A stretch of DNA of 60,589 nt from a virus. Both the position numbers and the translations under genes were made by a program. The DNA is taken from positions 1 through 60,589 of the IMG/VR virus record IMGVR_UViG_3300033151_000729; one strand, written 5' to 3'. How positions within the stretch are numbered: position 1 is the first letter of the stretch; each line of letters opens with the position of its first letter. Shown piece by piece: positions 47,425-56,200 of the stretch. The notes below the pieces were generated by a model. It did no database searches. It was not told the DNA's origin and saw only the letters and a list, made by a program, of their open reading frames with translations.

Positions 47425-48537
47425 ATGGGACTCACTAATTTTGCCGGCCTGACATCAGAACAAAAGACAGTCTGGTCAAGGGATCTCTGGTCTGCCGCCC
47501 GAGACAAGATGTTCATTAAGAAGTTTCTGGGCAAAGGCTCAGGTACTATGATTCAACGCATTACCGATTTAACCAAGACAACAAAAGGTGAAAAATGCCT
47601 TATGTTTCTGGTTGCTGACTTGGTTAGTGATGGCGTTGTAGGAGATAATGAGCGCGAAGGTAATGAGGAAGAGCTGAAAGCTTATGACCAAGAAATTGTA
47701 ATCGATTTAGTTAGTCATGGTGTGCGAAATAAAGGTAAGCTCTCTGACCAGAAAACGGTTATCAACTTCCGCCAACAAGCTAAAGACAAGCTGGCTTATT
47801 GGTTAGCTAATCGTCTTGACCAGTTAGCTTTTCTCACTATGTCCGGGATATCTTACGCTCAAATGTGTAACGGTGCAGCAAGGGTTAATTCCTCGTTCCC
47901 AGATCTTTCGTTTGCTGCGGATGTTTCAGCCCCTACCGCAAATCGTCATTTAAATTGGACAGGTTCGGCGCTTGTTGCCGGGAACACCGCAACTGTTGCA
48001 GCTACTTACCTACCCACTTACAAGATGATTGTGGATTTAGTCGCCTTTGCTAAAGACCATTATATCAAGCCTTTGAATGGTGGCGGGAAAGAGTATTATG
48101 TACTTTTGGTCAAGCCAGGAACACTGGCCCATCTCAAAAAAGACGCTGATTATCAACGGGCAGTTACCACGGCCTTGCCACGGAATTCCAAAAATCCTTG
48201 GTTTACAGGCGCTACAGTCACTATTGACGGCGTGGTTATACACGAGCATAACCTTGTCTATAGCACCACCGGACGGGCTGCTGATGCCCTATGGGGTTCT
48301 GGTTCGGATATCGAAGGCACCCGAACCTTACTTTGCGGAGCGCAGTGTTTAGGGATGTCAGATCTTGGGGCACCTGAATGGGCAGAGAAGGAGTTTCAGT
48401 TCGATAGCCAAAAAGGTATCAATATTGATAAGATGTTTGGTTTTTTAAAGCCTAAATATCATTCTATTCATGATGACAATGTGGAAGATTTTGGCATTGT
48501 GGCTATTGACCATTATCTGCCTAACGGAAGATCTTAA
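47425..48537 (+). CDS. Major capsid protein, N4-gp56 family (370 aa)
   Basis: Pattern typical of N4-gp56 capsids: SRDLWSAARDKMFIKKFLGK, IVIDLVSHGVRNKGKLSDQ, RQQAKDKLAYWLANRLDQLA, and late LVKPGTLAHLKKDADYQRAV. AAGGAGCGATAA before ATG. Expected HK97 fold. The 155-bp gap upstream holds a small TTCGGT/ACCGAA hairpin. Confidence 0.92.
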   Translation: MGLTNFAGLTSEQKTVWSRDLWSAARDKMFIKKFLGKGSGTMIQRITDLTKTTKGEKCLMFLVADLVSDGVVGDNEREGNEEELKAYDQEIVIDLVSHGVRNKGKLSDQKTVINFRQQAKDKLAYWLANRLDQLAFLTMSGISYAQMCNGAARVNSSFPDLSFAADVSAPTANRHLNWTGSALVAGNTATVAATYLPTYKMIVDLVAFAKDHYIKPLNGGGKEYYVLLVKPGTLAHLKKDADYQRAVTTALPRNSKNPWFTGATVTIDGVVIHEHNLVYSTTGRAADALWGSGSDIEGTRTLLCGAQCLGMSDLGAPEWAEKEFQFDSQKGINIDKMFGFLKPKYHSIHDDNVEDFGIVAIDHYLPNGRS

Positions 48538-48558
48538 TAATCCTTACAGGAACATATC

Positions 48559-48996
48559 ATGACAATGAACAGTAACGAAAAAGTAGGTCGCCAAGAAGTC
48601 ATTGCGGCGTACTTTGATTTTGACATTGAAGATTTCAAGAATGCGGCGGGCACTGTTGTGAGCACCCCAGTGCCTATCGAAGGCTCCTTACCTTCGGGAG
48701 CGTGCATACTGCCCTACGGCAGTTTTGTCATGGTGACAACTGACTTTGACGGCACAACTCAGACTCTTGATATTGGCGACACGTCCGAGGATACTCCTGA
48801 TGTGGACAAGTATCTTGACGGGGGGAGCCTAGCAACTGCTGACACTATGGTTGCTATCTCGAACGCTACGGGGTACGAAGTGCCGAAGGCTTGCAACTTA
48901 ACCCTTAAACTGTCAGCCACAGATTCGACAGAAGGTGTTGGGCGTATTTGCATTCTTTATGTGGTCAACGGGCGATCAGCTTTCAGTCAGGGATAA
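48559..48996 (+). CDS. Capsid-associated protein, decoration candidate (145 aa)
   Basis: Beta-rich, begins MTMNSNEKVGRQEVIAAYFD; follows the capsid gene by 21 bases. A decoration or minor capsid protein is inferred from position and size. A GAGCGGC...GCCGCTC hairpin follows at 49003-49023. Confidence 0.65.
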   Translation: MTMNSNEKVGRQEVIAAYFDFDIEDFKNAAGTVVSTPVPIEGSLPSGACILPYGSFVMVTTDFDGTTQTLDIGDTSEDTPDVDKYLDGGSLATADTMVAISNATGYEVPKACNLTLKLSATDSTEGVGRICILYVVNGRSAFSQG

Positions 48997-49002
48997 TAAA
49001 AC

Positions 49003-49023
49003 GAGCGGCTGTCCAGGCCGCTC
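49003..49023 (+). terminator. Possible weak terminator after capsid genes
   Basis: GAGCGGC and GCCGCTC stem, followed by TTACATTT rather than a full T-run. May attenuate transcription into the connector genes. Confidence 0.5.
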
Positions 49024-49039
49024 TTACATTTGGTGAATC

Positions 49040-49399
49040 ATGCGCTATAAAAAAATAGGAAACACAACCGCTCGTTTGGCTTCGACATCTGGTCATGTGA
49101 TTATCGTTGGCCCGGAATTCATCGAAGTCCCTGTCCATCTTGAGCCGGAAGCGCACGCTCAAGGTTGTCTCTCGGAAGAAATGTATGAAGCTGTACAAGG
49201 AGAGGTTACAGTTGGATTGACGGTAGAGGATGCTATCCGTAATATGATTTCAATCCCTGAGCAGAATGATTTCACGACACAGGGGTTACCAGACTTGCGG
49301 AGGCTGAAAAATCTTTGCAATCGTCCAGTAACAAAAGAAGAAATGATGGTTGCTTGGGACGTAGTGTCTGCCGAAAAAGACGCTGAAGAAAAGTCGTGA
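49040..49399 (+). CDS. Hypothetical head-module protein (119 aa)
   Basis: Alpha/beta; VIIVGPEFIEVPVHLEPEAH near the start, charged end. Overlaps the connector gene by 4 bases. Role unknown, head completion likely. Confidence 0.6.
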   Translation: MRYKKIGNTTARLASTSGHVIIVGPEFIEVPVHLEPEAHAQGCLSEEMYEAVQGEVTVGLTVEDAIRNMISIPEQNDFTTQGLPDLRRLKNLCNRPVTKEEMMVAWDVVSAEKDAEEKS

Positions 49400-50025
49400 A
49401 AAACAGTAGACTTATACAGCGGGTAATGACAGCCCTGAATTCGATGATGTGCCCCGAGGACGTGATTGAAGAGCTGAACATCGGCATGAGTCAAGTTTCG
49501 GCTCTTGTTCTCTTCCCCGAGCTGATCACATCGACCGGCGTAACTTTGGTTCCAGATTCTGACAGTATACCGTTGCCTGTTAACTTCCACCGGAATCTTT
49601 TTTCCTGTAGCAACTCTGAGCAGACTATTACCGTGCTGAACAGCAGGAAGCAACTCCTAGCCGAAACAAATGGCATGATCAGGGGGAGTAATGGGCCTTT
49701 TGCTGTGGCCGTAGAAGGCCGGAATTTGATATATTATCCGGCACCTGTTGAGGAAACAGCTTACGACATTAAATACTACCGTAAACCTACTGAGATAAAG
49801 GACGATGCCAGTGAAACGATCATACCTGTGGAGTTTCAGAAAGTTTTATTCCATTGGGTTCTGTTTTCGTTGTATGATGAGATCGAAGACGGACTGGAGG
49901 GTAAGAAAGTGAACACTATCCATCATGAAAGCAAGTATAACCAATACATCTCGGACTTGAAGTCCTATTACCGGGAAGGGGTGTCTATGTCGCCTGTACC
50001 AATCGTCAAAGGGGAGTTCTACTAG
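49396..50025 (+). CDS. Head-tail adaptor-like protein (209 aa)
   Basis: Helical N-terminus (RLIQRVMTALNSMMCPEDVI), beta domain, then IIPVEFQKVLFHWVLFSLYD, a pattern seen in podovirus adaptor proteins that sit below the portal. Position between capsid and nozzle genes supports this. Confidence 0.65.
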   Translation: MKNSRLIQRVMTALNSMMCPEDVIEELNIGMSQVSALVLFPELITSTGVTLVPDSDSIPLPVNFHRNLFSCSNSEQTITVLNSRKQLLAETNGMIRGSNGPFAVAVEGRNLIYYPAPVEETAYDIKYYRKPTEIKDDASETIIPVEFQKVLFHWVLFSLYDEIEDGLEGKKVNTIHHESKYNQYISDLKSYYREGVSMSPVPIVKGEFY

Positions 50026-50029
50026 AATT

Positions 50030-50575
50030 ATGAAAAAAATACCTACGATCTTTAAAAGAAACCCAGATAATCTAAAAGAAATCACAAGAGAACACCACGC
50101 TAATTGCGAGTGGGTGTTTAACGGCGAAGGAGTGCCAACTCGCAAATACGACGGAACCTGTTGCAAGGTGAGTGGCGGGGTACTTTTTAAGAGGCGGGAG
50201 GTAAAGTGCGGGAAAGAGCCCCCTTGCGGCTTTATCGAGGAGCAACACGACCACGTAACCGGAAAACGTGTGGGTTGGTTACCAGTTGTAGACGGAGACC
50301 CGCAGGATAAGTACCATACAGAGGCGTTCTCGGATCAACCAGACGGAACTTATGAGCTAATTGGCCCCAAGGTACAGGGGAACCCAGAGAGCGTTGATAG
50401 CCATGTCCTCATTTCGCACGCAGCTGCTTTTGTATTCGACCATTGTCCAACTAGCTATGATGAGCTAGAGCAGTGGTTACGGTTAATATGCGGAGAAGGA
50501 GTTGTGTGGCATCATCCAGACGGCAGGATGGCAAAGATTAAAAAGCGTGACTTTGGGATAAAGCGGGTAGTCTAA
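50030..50575 (+). CDS. RNA ligase-like nucleotidyltransferase (DUF5565-like, 181 aa)
   Basis: Motif I KYDG at 39-42 (K39 predicted AMP-lysine), a following KRREVK, motif III-like TYELIG (E109), motif IV EGVVW (156-160) and motif V AKIKKRDF (K169, K171) match the minimal ATP-dependent nucleic-acid ligase fold. Lacks an obvious extra domain, so it is a compact enzyme. May seal RNA broken by host defences (for example tRNA cuts). Odd location inside structural genes. Confidence 0.75.
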   Translation: MKKIPTIFKRNPDNLKEITREHHANCEWVFNGEGVPTRKYDGTCCKVSGGVLFKRREVKCGKEPPCGFIEEQHDHVTGKRVGWLPVVDGDPQDKYHTEAFSDQPDGTYELIGPKVQGNPESVDSHVLISHAAAFVFDHCPTSYDELEQWLRLICGEGVVWHHPDGRMAKIKKRDFGIKRVV

Positions 50576-50719
50576 ATGACAAAACAAACCCAACCAGGAT
50601 CCGCCCTAACAATGGCTGATGCGCTATCACCCGAAGACAGCGAAAAAATGAAGAAAATCCGAGAGAGATCCAGTGCAAAAAGAGATAAAAGAGAAAAGTC
50701 CAAAAGAACCCTGTCCTGA
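50576..50719 (+). CDS. Small charged protein (47 aa)
   Basis: Starts right after the ligase stop; ends KMKKIRERSSAKRDKREKSK, very basic and probably nucleic-acid binding. Overlaps the next gene by 47 bases in another frame. Confidence 0.5.
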   Translation: MTKQTQPGSALTMADALSPEDSEKMKKIRERSSAKRDKREKSKRTLS

Positions 50720-50804
50720 GTGCCAGAGATGGCCGGTAGGGATTGGAGTTGAGTTGAGTAACCCAGTAACCTGTAAAGGTTGCTCTAAGATGGAAAATGA
50801 ATAG
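50673..50804 (+). CDS. Small zinc-ribbon protein, GTG start (43 aa)
   Basis: CPECQRW...CKGCSK gives a clean CxxC pair. GTG 50673 has GAGAGAG upstream and lies within the preceding gene in a different frame. Confidence 0.5.
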   Translation: MQKEIKEKSPKEPCPECQRWPVGIGVELSNPVTCKGCSKMENE

Positions 50805-50809
50805 TCACC

Positions 50810-50944
50810 ATGCCCCAAACAAGAATATACAGCGGCTCTTCCGGGATCGCAAACACTGTTGACCCTGAACTGATCCCTTTTAACCCGAAAACAGGTGTCG
50901 CTGGTCTCCAGGTACATTATGGCAAACAAACGCACCATATATAA
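50810..50944 (+). CDS. N-terminal nozzle-like peptide (44 aa)
   Basis: Begins MPQTRIYSGSSGIANTVDPE, then FNPKTGVAGLQ. This resembles both the usual start of P22 gp10-like stabilisation proteins and the start of the gene at 50919 (TIYNGTFGQSNRV). It is thus either a duplicated N-terminus or a gene fragment separated by a frameshift. Confidence 0.5.
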   Translation: MPQTRIYSGSSGIANTVDPELIPFNPKTGVAGLQVHYGKQTHHI

Positions 50945-51914
50945 CGGCACATTTGGCCAGTCAAACAGGGTTGCATCCGAAAGGCGGCAGCAGGATGTTA
51001 AGTCGGGCTTTGTGGCCTTGGACTGGTCTAAAAATGTCACTATTGATCAGTCTGGGGCTCTAGAGGCTTTGCGGGGTACAGAGCTTGTAGCGGCTGGTAA
51101 CTGGCATTCCATGACCATAGGGCAGGATGGTCAAACAGAAACAGCTTACGTGGTTAAGGAAGGTGCCAACACCGCTTCCGTCGTCAGGCTTGATGCCGAT
51201 AATGGTGCCGTGATCCAGACAACCGTCCTTGAAGGGCTCACAGCCAATCGGCGAATGTCTTGGGCCTGGGCTCCTGCTCCAGGTGGGTACCAGTTATTTT
51301 TCACAAACGGTATCAATTACGGGTGGGTCGAAAAGAGCAATTCGTTCCTGAACAATTGGCCACTGACTGAAAATAATCCCGATCCAGATGCGAATGATGG
51401 CTATGTTCAGTTGCGAGATTTTTTCAAAAAAGTTCCACCGCAAAAAGTAGGCTGGAATGGTTATCGTCTCGTGTTTAGCTTTAACGATTGTGGTAATCAC
51501 TGTGTAGGATTTACAATGCATGGTGCCTATGGCCTTTGGCGGCGTACAGATTGGCTCCAATTTCCTGACAGAGTCATCGAGTACGTGCCCGTGGCTGACG
51601 GTCATTACATAGGGACAGAGATCGCAATATACTTTGTCACGGGACTTTCCGTTACTTCAGAGAGCATGGTAACTCAAATGGCCGGGTTCCCGCTCATTGA
51701 GCACGGGGTGTTGAGCAAGCTTGTTGACCCTTACGACTTTGGCATAGAATCATCCGTGCCTTGCAGGGTCGCCGCCACCCGGGTCGGCCCTTGTTTATTG
51801 ATGGCCGGGGGAAATATTGTACCTCTTATCAAGAAGAGTATGAAGCTTCCTATCATTGATAAAGCTGGTATTGGTGTTTTTGACGAAACAACGATCTTTC
51901 AAACATATAATTAG
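50919..51914 (+). CDS. Tail nozzle / DNA stabilisation-like protein (331 aa)
   Basis: Starts at ATG 50919. Beta-rich, with SGALEALRGTELVAAGNWHS, LTANRRMSWAWAPAPGGYQL and YDFGIESSVPCRVAATRVGP, compatible with the nozzle or gp10-like propeller proteins of short tails. Position after the adaptor supports this. A longer GTG start at 50895 is possible. Confidence 0.65.
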   Translation: MANKRTIYNGTFGQSNRVASERRQQDVKSGFVALDWSKNVTIDQSGALEALRGTELVAAGNWHSMTIGQDGQTETAYVVKEGANTASVVRLDADNGAVIQTTVLEGLTANRRMSWAWAPAPGGYQLFFTNGINYGWVEKSNSFLNNWPLTENNPDPDANDGYVQLRDFFKKVPPQKVGWNGYRLVFSFNDCGNHCVGFTMHGAYGLWRRTDWLQFPDRVIEYVPVADGHYIGTEIAIYFVTGLSVTSESMVTQMAGFPLIEHGVLSKLVDPYDFGIESSVPCRVAATRVGPCLLMAGGNIVPLIKKSMKLPIIDKAGIGVFDETTIFQTYN

Positions 51915-51922
51915 GTGTTTTC

Positions 51923-52642
51923 ATGGCAATCCCCGTCTTTTCAACAGGTCTTAAAGCTGCCGTATCAGGTCGAAGATTAACCGGGTCGAACAAGCTCTTA
52001 ACGGATACAGTGGAATTCACGGCGAATCAGATTCTTGATCCAGGAAAATTGGCAGCATTCAGAGCTGGTGATTTCGTCCATGCTTCTCTTGGGAGTAATG
52101 ACGATATTGAAAATCAGGTTATTACTGGGGATGTCGATCAGCTCACTTTCACAGCAGATGCTTGGACACCTCAAGCATCTGGAACTTCTACCTTGATCCA
52201 GAAACCATCCAGCGGATCGTTACTCGAAGTGATGAAAAATGGAACTTTGCATATTTACGGCTCGCCAATGGGCAGCTCTGCTGATGAAGCGGAGGGTGTA
52301 GCGACACTCCTGGCCATACTTACAAAAAACGGAGGAGCATTCACGCCGGGAGAATCTTCAGCAGGGTTCAGTATGGAGTTAAGCGGTGCTGGTTTAGTTA
52401 AGGCAATAGACCCCTTGACCGGAGTTGAGGAAACTGTGAGTGGTGCTGGGCTAGTAGAAGGTACCCCAACATGGGGTCGTTGGTACGATAATGTAGCTGT
52501 GCAAGGCGCATCTACGACCGCCGTAAGGATGGATGGACAGGTAAGTACTTCTTCATCTGCCTTTTTTACTATCTCAACCTCGATAATCAAGGTGGGTTCT
52601 CCTATATCGTTAATCAGTATCAATCTTGACGTGTCAAACTAA
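51923..52642 (+). CDS. Structural protein, beta-rich (239 aa)
   Basis: Thr/Ser/Gly-rich, no charged tail; GVEETVSGAGLVEGTPTWGR near the end. Overlaps the WGWQG-repeat gene by one base. Minor tail protein inferred from context. Confidence 0.6.
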   Translation: MAIPVFSTGLKAAVSGRRLTGSNKLLTDTVEFTANQILDPGKLAAFRAGDFVHASLGSNDDIENQVITGDVDQLTFTADAWTPQASGTSTLIQKPSSGSLLEVMKNGTLHIYGSPMGSSADEAEGVATLLAILTKNGGAFTPGESSAGFSMELSGAGLVKAIDPLTGVEETVSGAGLVEGTPTWGRWYDNVAVQGASTTAVRMDGQVSTSSSAFFTISTSIIKVGSPISLISINLDVSN

Positions 52643-53472
52643 TGTTGGCTATCTGGAGTTCGCCTGCCACACCGTTGGGTGTTTCTAATGCTGGCTCCTG
52701 GGGCTGGCAGGGTAACGCAGAAGTCCAACAAAGCAATGCAATTACAGTATCTGGTTTATGGGGTTGGCAAGGCGGCTCGTCCGTTATTGTCACAGAACAA
52801 ATTGCAGTATCTGGCTCATGGGGCTGGCAAGGGAGGGTAGGCCTAGATAACACTTCGGTGAAGGCTTTCGCAGATGGGCGATGGGGCTGGCAAGGGAGAG
52901 CGGCGCTAAGTATTACAAGTGAGTTGTTTTTAACCTGTTCATGGGGCTGGCAAGGCGGAGCAGAACTTCATCTGCAAAAGATCATCCCGGAGTTATCCTG
53001 TTTAGCAATTCAGGGCGCTGTTGGGGATATAGGCCGCAAGGCCGTGACGCTCATTCCTGGTTATGGATTCAATTCGCTTGGTGAAATTAATGGTGTAAGA
53101 ATAGGCGCAAGCGACACTGGGCTTCATAAGTTAGACTCTGGAGACTTACTCAATAGCACTGAATTTGAACGCTCCTTCTCTTTGAAGAAAACTGATTTAG
53201 GTTATCCTCAAAACCTAAAAAAAATGCTCTATGTATATGTTACCTGCGATGGTGACATATCAAAAATGTCTGTTCATTTAAAAGCTGATGATGGCGACTG
53301 GTATGCTTTTCACAGGTGCCACGCTTGGGGGAGGGGTTTCAGGGCCGCTGTTGGCACTCCGACACAGGGTATATACTGGACACTAAAAGTTTCATCAACT
53401 GGATGGTTTCGTGTTGATACTGTCCAAGTCCGTTTCGTTGTCAGATCTTCAGGAATTCAAAAAATAGGCTAA
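52642..53472 (+). CDS. Structural protein with five GxWGWQG repeats (276 aa)
   Basis: The first 115 residues are five units of about 24 residues, each with (S/R/L)WGWQG, separated by alternating beta-prone sequence (NAEVQQSNAITVSGLWGWQG). The C-terminal part is a separate beta domain (RIGASDTGLHKLDSGD). Tandem Trp-rich hairpins could form a small propeller or binding surface. Repeat DNA is conserved around GGGGCTGGCA. Confidence 0.75.
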   Translation: MLAIWSSPATPLGVSNAGSWGWQGNAEVQQSNAITVSGLWGWQGGSSVIVTEQIAVSGSWGWQGRVGLDNTSVKAFADGRWGWQGRAALSITSELFLTCSWGWQGGAELHLQKIIPELSCLAIQGAVGDIGRKAVTLIPGYGFNSLGEINGVRIGASDTGLHKLDSGDLLNSTEFERSFSLKKTDLGYPQNLKKMLYVYVTCDGDISKMSVHLKADDGDWYAFHRCHAWGRGFRAAVGTPTQGIYWTLKVSSTGWFRVDTVQVRFVVRSSGIQKIG

Positions 53473-53474
53473 TC

Positions 53475-54164
53475 ATGTCAGAAACTTATGTACTAAAAGC
53501 CGATGAATCAGGCGGTAAAAGCTTCGGTACCTCCAAGCAGAGGAATTTAAACACAGTGGGGGAAGATAGTTTCTCGCAAGACGTAAATGCGGTTTCTTTA
53601 CCTGTTGAATTCAACCCTTTTTACTCCGAAACAGGTGCGGTACGGGTGGTAAGTTCGTCTGATAATACAGGGACAGATTTTGATCTAACAGCTTTCCCGG
53701 CTGATGTAGTTAGTAGCGCTGTTGATGTGTCAGATGCAACGGGTGTTTTTATCTACGGAGCGGTGGAAGTGGCAAATCCACCCGGTGAAAATATTGAGGT
53801 GGTTATATCCCCATTCGCACTTACTTCAGACGGCAAACCCGGAGCACCATTGCCAAGGTTTGTCCTGAGACCTATTTCGCCCTATGTTGGTATATATAGT
53901 AGCGTTTCAACACTCCCTGAGCATTTCTTCAGGGAAAAAGACGCTTCCTTTGTCAGGTACGCTTTTGACACTACCTGGATTCCAACATTCGGTGCGGACA
54001 GGATCGGGCTTTATGTGACGTTTTCGTCAGGACAAACCACGGAGAAATTGATCATCCACGCCGCCAAAACATCGTTTATTGGGAGTATGCAGCAACTTTA
54101 TACTGACGCTCTTAGCGGTAAATGGGGTGAATCGCAGTTCGGCGAGTTTGACGGGGAGTCTTAA
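53475..54164 (+). CDS. Structural protein (229 aa)
   Basis: Beta-rich, VFIYGAVEVANPPGENIEVV, no catalytic motifs. Tail module position; exact role unknown. Confidence 0.6.
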   Translation: MSETYVLKADESGGKSFGTSKQRNLNTVGEDSFSQDVNAVSLPVEFNPFYSETGAVRVVSSSDNTGTDFDLTAFPADVVSSAVDVSDATGVFIYGAVEVANPPGENIEVVISPFALTSDGKPGAPLPRFVLRPISPYVGIYSSVSTLPEHFFREKDASFVRYAFDTTWIPTFGADRIGLYVTFSSGQTTEKLIIHAAKTSFIGSMQQLYTDALSGKWGESQFGEFDGES

Positions 54165-55517
54165 ATGTCTGGCGTACTTGGTATAGAAAATGTCCCTTAT
54201 AAAGCGTCAGATATAAATGCCTATGCTGCTAGAGAGCTTGTCGAGAGTCAGCTAGATTACTCCAACGCGAAAGCTGATTTCTTCGTTGGGCAACTTGATA
54301 CAGCGATTACCCATTTGGGCGATGCGCAGTCCTTTGTGCCTGATTTCGGCCCCCTGGAAGACCCGCTAGGCAACCTGAAAAAAAGACCATTAAATCTTAT
54401 CCTGCCTGCGCTTCCGAATGCCCCAGATTTAACGGTCAAGCTCAATAACAAATGGCCGGTTTGGGCAGAAGGCGACCCTCACATCAGGACAGTTGACCCG
54501 AGTGTTCCTTACGACGACCCCATCGCCCCGAATCCTCTCGATCAAAGTTTCATCTATACTGCGGGAGAATACTCTTCTGACCTGATAGAACCACTCCAGA
54601 AAGCTTTACTTAAGGATTTAGTTGAAGGTGGAACAGGGTTTACTGAGATGGCTTATGATGCTGTCTTGAGCAGGGAGTCCGAATCCCGCAGGAAAATAAA
54701 CAATCGGCGAAGGGTGGCTGTAGATCGGATCTGCGGGGCAGGCTCCTTGATGCCCTGCGGCTTTACCACTGAGTTAAAACTACAGGTGGAAGAGGATATT
54801 TTCAGGGCAGACAAAGATTCATTGCACGCAGTTCTGATCAAAGATTTTGAAATAACTGATCAAAATACCCGATTAACCAAGGAGCTGATAACTCGTCTTG
54901 AAGAGATGCTTCGGTCTCATTATATCAATGAAGAGAATCTTCTTTTTAACATTGCGTCAACGACTAAAGAAATAGTATTAAAAATATATGATTTCAACCT
55001 CCAGAAATATCTCGCTGACTGGGAGGGGGTTAAGCTGAAATTAGAAGCAAAGCGATTAGAAGTTGAAAATATCATAGCCATAAATAAAAATGAGACTGAT
55101 GTTTATATAGCAAAGGCGGATATATTCGACTCCAGAATAAAAGCTATTGCTAGCGAAAATGAAGCAAGAACCGATAGCGCAAAAGCTAAAGCATCAATAT
55201 ATAATTCGCAGGTGAATGGTGTTGTTGCCCAAATCAATGCATTAATTCAAGAGGTTGACATACACCTGAAAGACCATTTGGCTGACCTCCAAACTGTACT
55301 CGGAAAGGAAGGGTTAAAGCTGGACGCTTTTACATCTGAACAAGGATTGAGGGCGAATGTCTCCACAGCAACAGGTCAGATACTGGCTCAAGCCGTTGCG
55401 TCAGCCTTCGGCATGGTCAATACCGCAGCAAGCTACTCTGGTAGCAATAACCATAGCATGGGGCACTCTTACCACTTGTCAAGTTCGCAAAGCGATAATG
55501 TGAGTACCTCGTTATAA
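54165..55517 (+). CDS. Coiled-coil virion protein (450 aa)
   Basis: Residues 155-380 are nearly continuous helices with coiled-coil spacing (KELITRLEEMLRSHYINEEN, KLEAKRLEVENIIAINKNE). Could be an internal ejection or tail-needle-like protein. Ser/His-rich tail. Overlaps the next start by one base. Confidence 0.65.
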   Translation: MSGVLGIENVPYKASDINAYAARELVESQLDYSNAKADFFVGQLDTAITHLGDAQSFVPDFGPLEDPLGNLKKRPLNLILPALPNAPDLTVKLNNKWPVWAEGDPHIRTVDPSVPYDDPIAPNPLDQSFIYTAGEYSSDLIEPLQKALLKDLVEGGTGFTEMAYDAVLSRESESRRKINNRRRVAVDRICGAGSLMPCGFTTELKLQVEEDIFRADKDSLHAVLIKDFEITDQNTRLTKELITRLEEMLRSHYINEENLLFNIASTTKEIVLKIYDFNLQKYLADWEGVKLKLEAKRLEVENIIAINKNETDVYIAKADIFDSRIKAIASENEARTDSAKAKASIYNSQVNGVVAQINALIQEVDIHLKDHLADLQTVLGKEGLKLDAFTSEQGLRANVSTATGQILAQAVASAFGMVNTAASYSGSNNHSMGHSYHLSSSQSDNVSTSL

Positions 55518-56200
55518 TGGATGCATGGGAACAGTTTGGCCTTTTAGGTAACAGGAAAAAAAAACCTACTACCTATACATTTTCGGGAAACATGCCCGAA
55601 GCCCTAAGCCGGAAAGGAATAGCTGACAAGTACCTTGAAGAGCTGTTGCGAAGCATGAAGTACTCAAAAATTCAGGCCGGTGCTGCTGCAAGCAGGGAAT
55701 ATACCGATGATGCTGGCTCAAAGATAACTATAAATGTTAACTATGGGATTTCTAGAGTTCATATTTTTGTTCCGAATGTTCTTCCAGTAGCCGAAGAAGA
55801 AGGGAAAAAATGCCCCCCAGGTTTTCCATGCTTTGTCTTTGCGACAATAGAAAAAGTTTGGGATGAAGGAGACACCCCTACTGATATACAGGAGCGTATC
55901 AGTGACGGAATTCGGGCGCATTATGACATCTCATTTTGTTATTTCAATAATTATGTCTTGCTTAAGTATTATGTTGTTGAATCAGCCGGGCATGAGATTT
56001 ACGAACCTGGGCAGCACGTCTTACTTGGCCCTACCCCGGACTATCTATTTCAACCTCTTTGCTGTATTGATAAAAAAGACCTTGCTCTTGCTGTGCCTAA
56101 TGATCCGTCAGTTAAGATGAACCATGGGTACCTTACCGCTTATCCCTTGCATATATTCGAAGACATGGCAAAAAAACCTCTGGTAGGTAGCAATGGCTGA
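55517..56200 (+). CDS. Structural protein (227 aa)
   Basis: Alpha/beta, KKCPPGFPCFVFATIEKVWD in the middle, PLCCIDKK near the end. Overlaps its neighbour at 56193. No family recognised. Confidence 0.6.
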   Translation: MDAWEQFGLLGNRKKKPTTYTFSGNMPEALSRKGIADKYLEELLRSMKYSKIQAGAAASREYTDDAGSKITINVNYGISRVHIFVPNVLPVAEEEGKKCPPGFPCFVFATIEKVWDEGDTPTDIQERISDGIRAHYDISFCYFNNYVLLKYYVVESAGHEIYEPGQHVLLGPTPDYLFQPLCCIDKKDLALAVPNDPSVKMNHGYLTAYPLHIFEDMAKKPLVGSNG

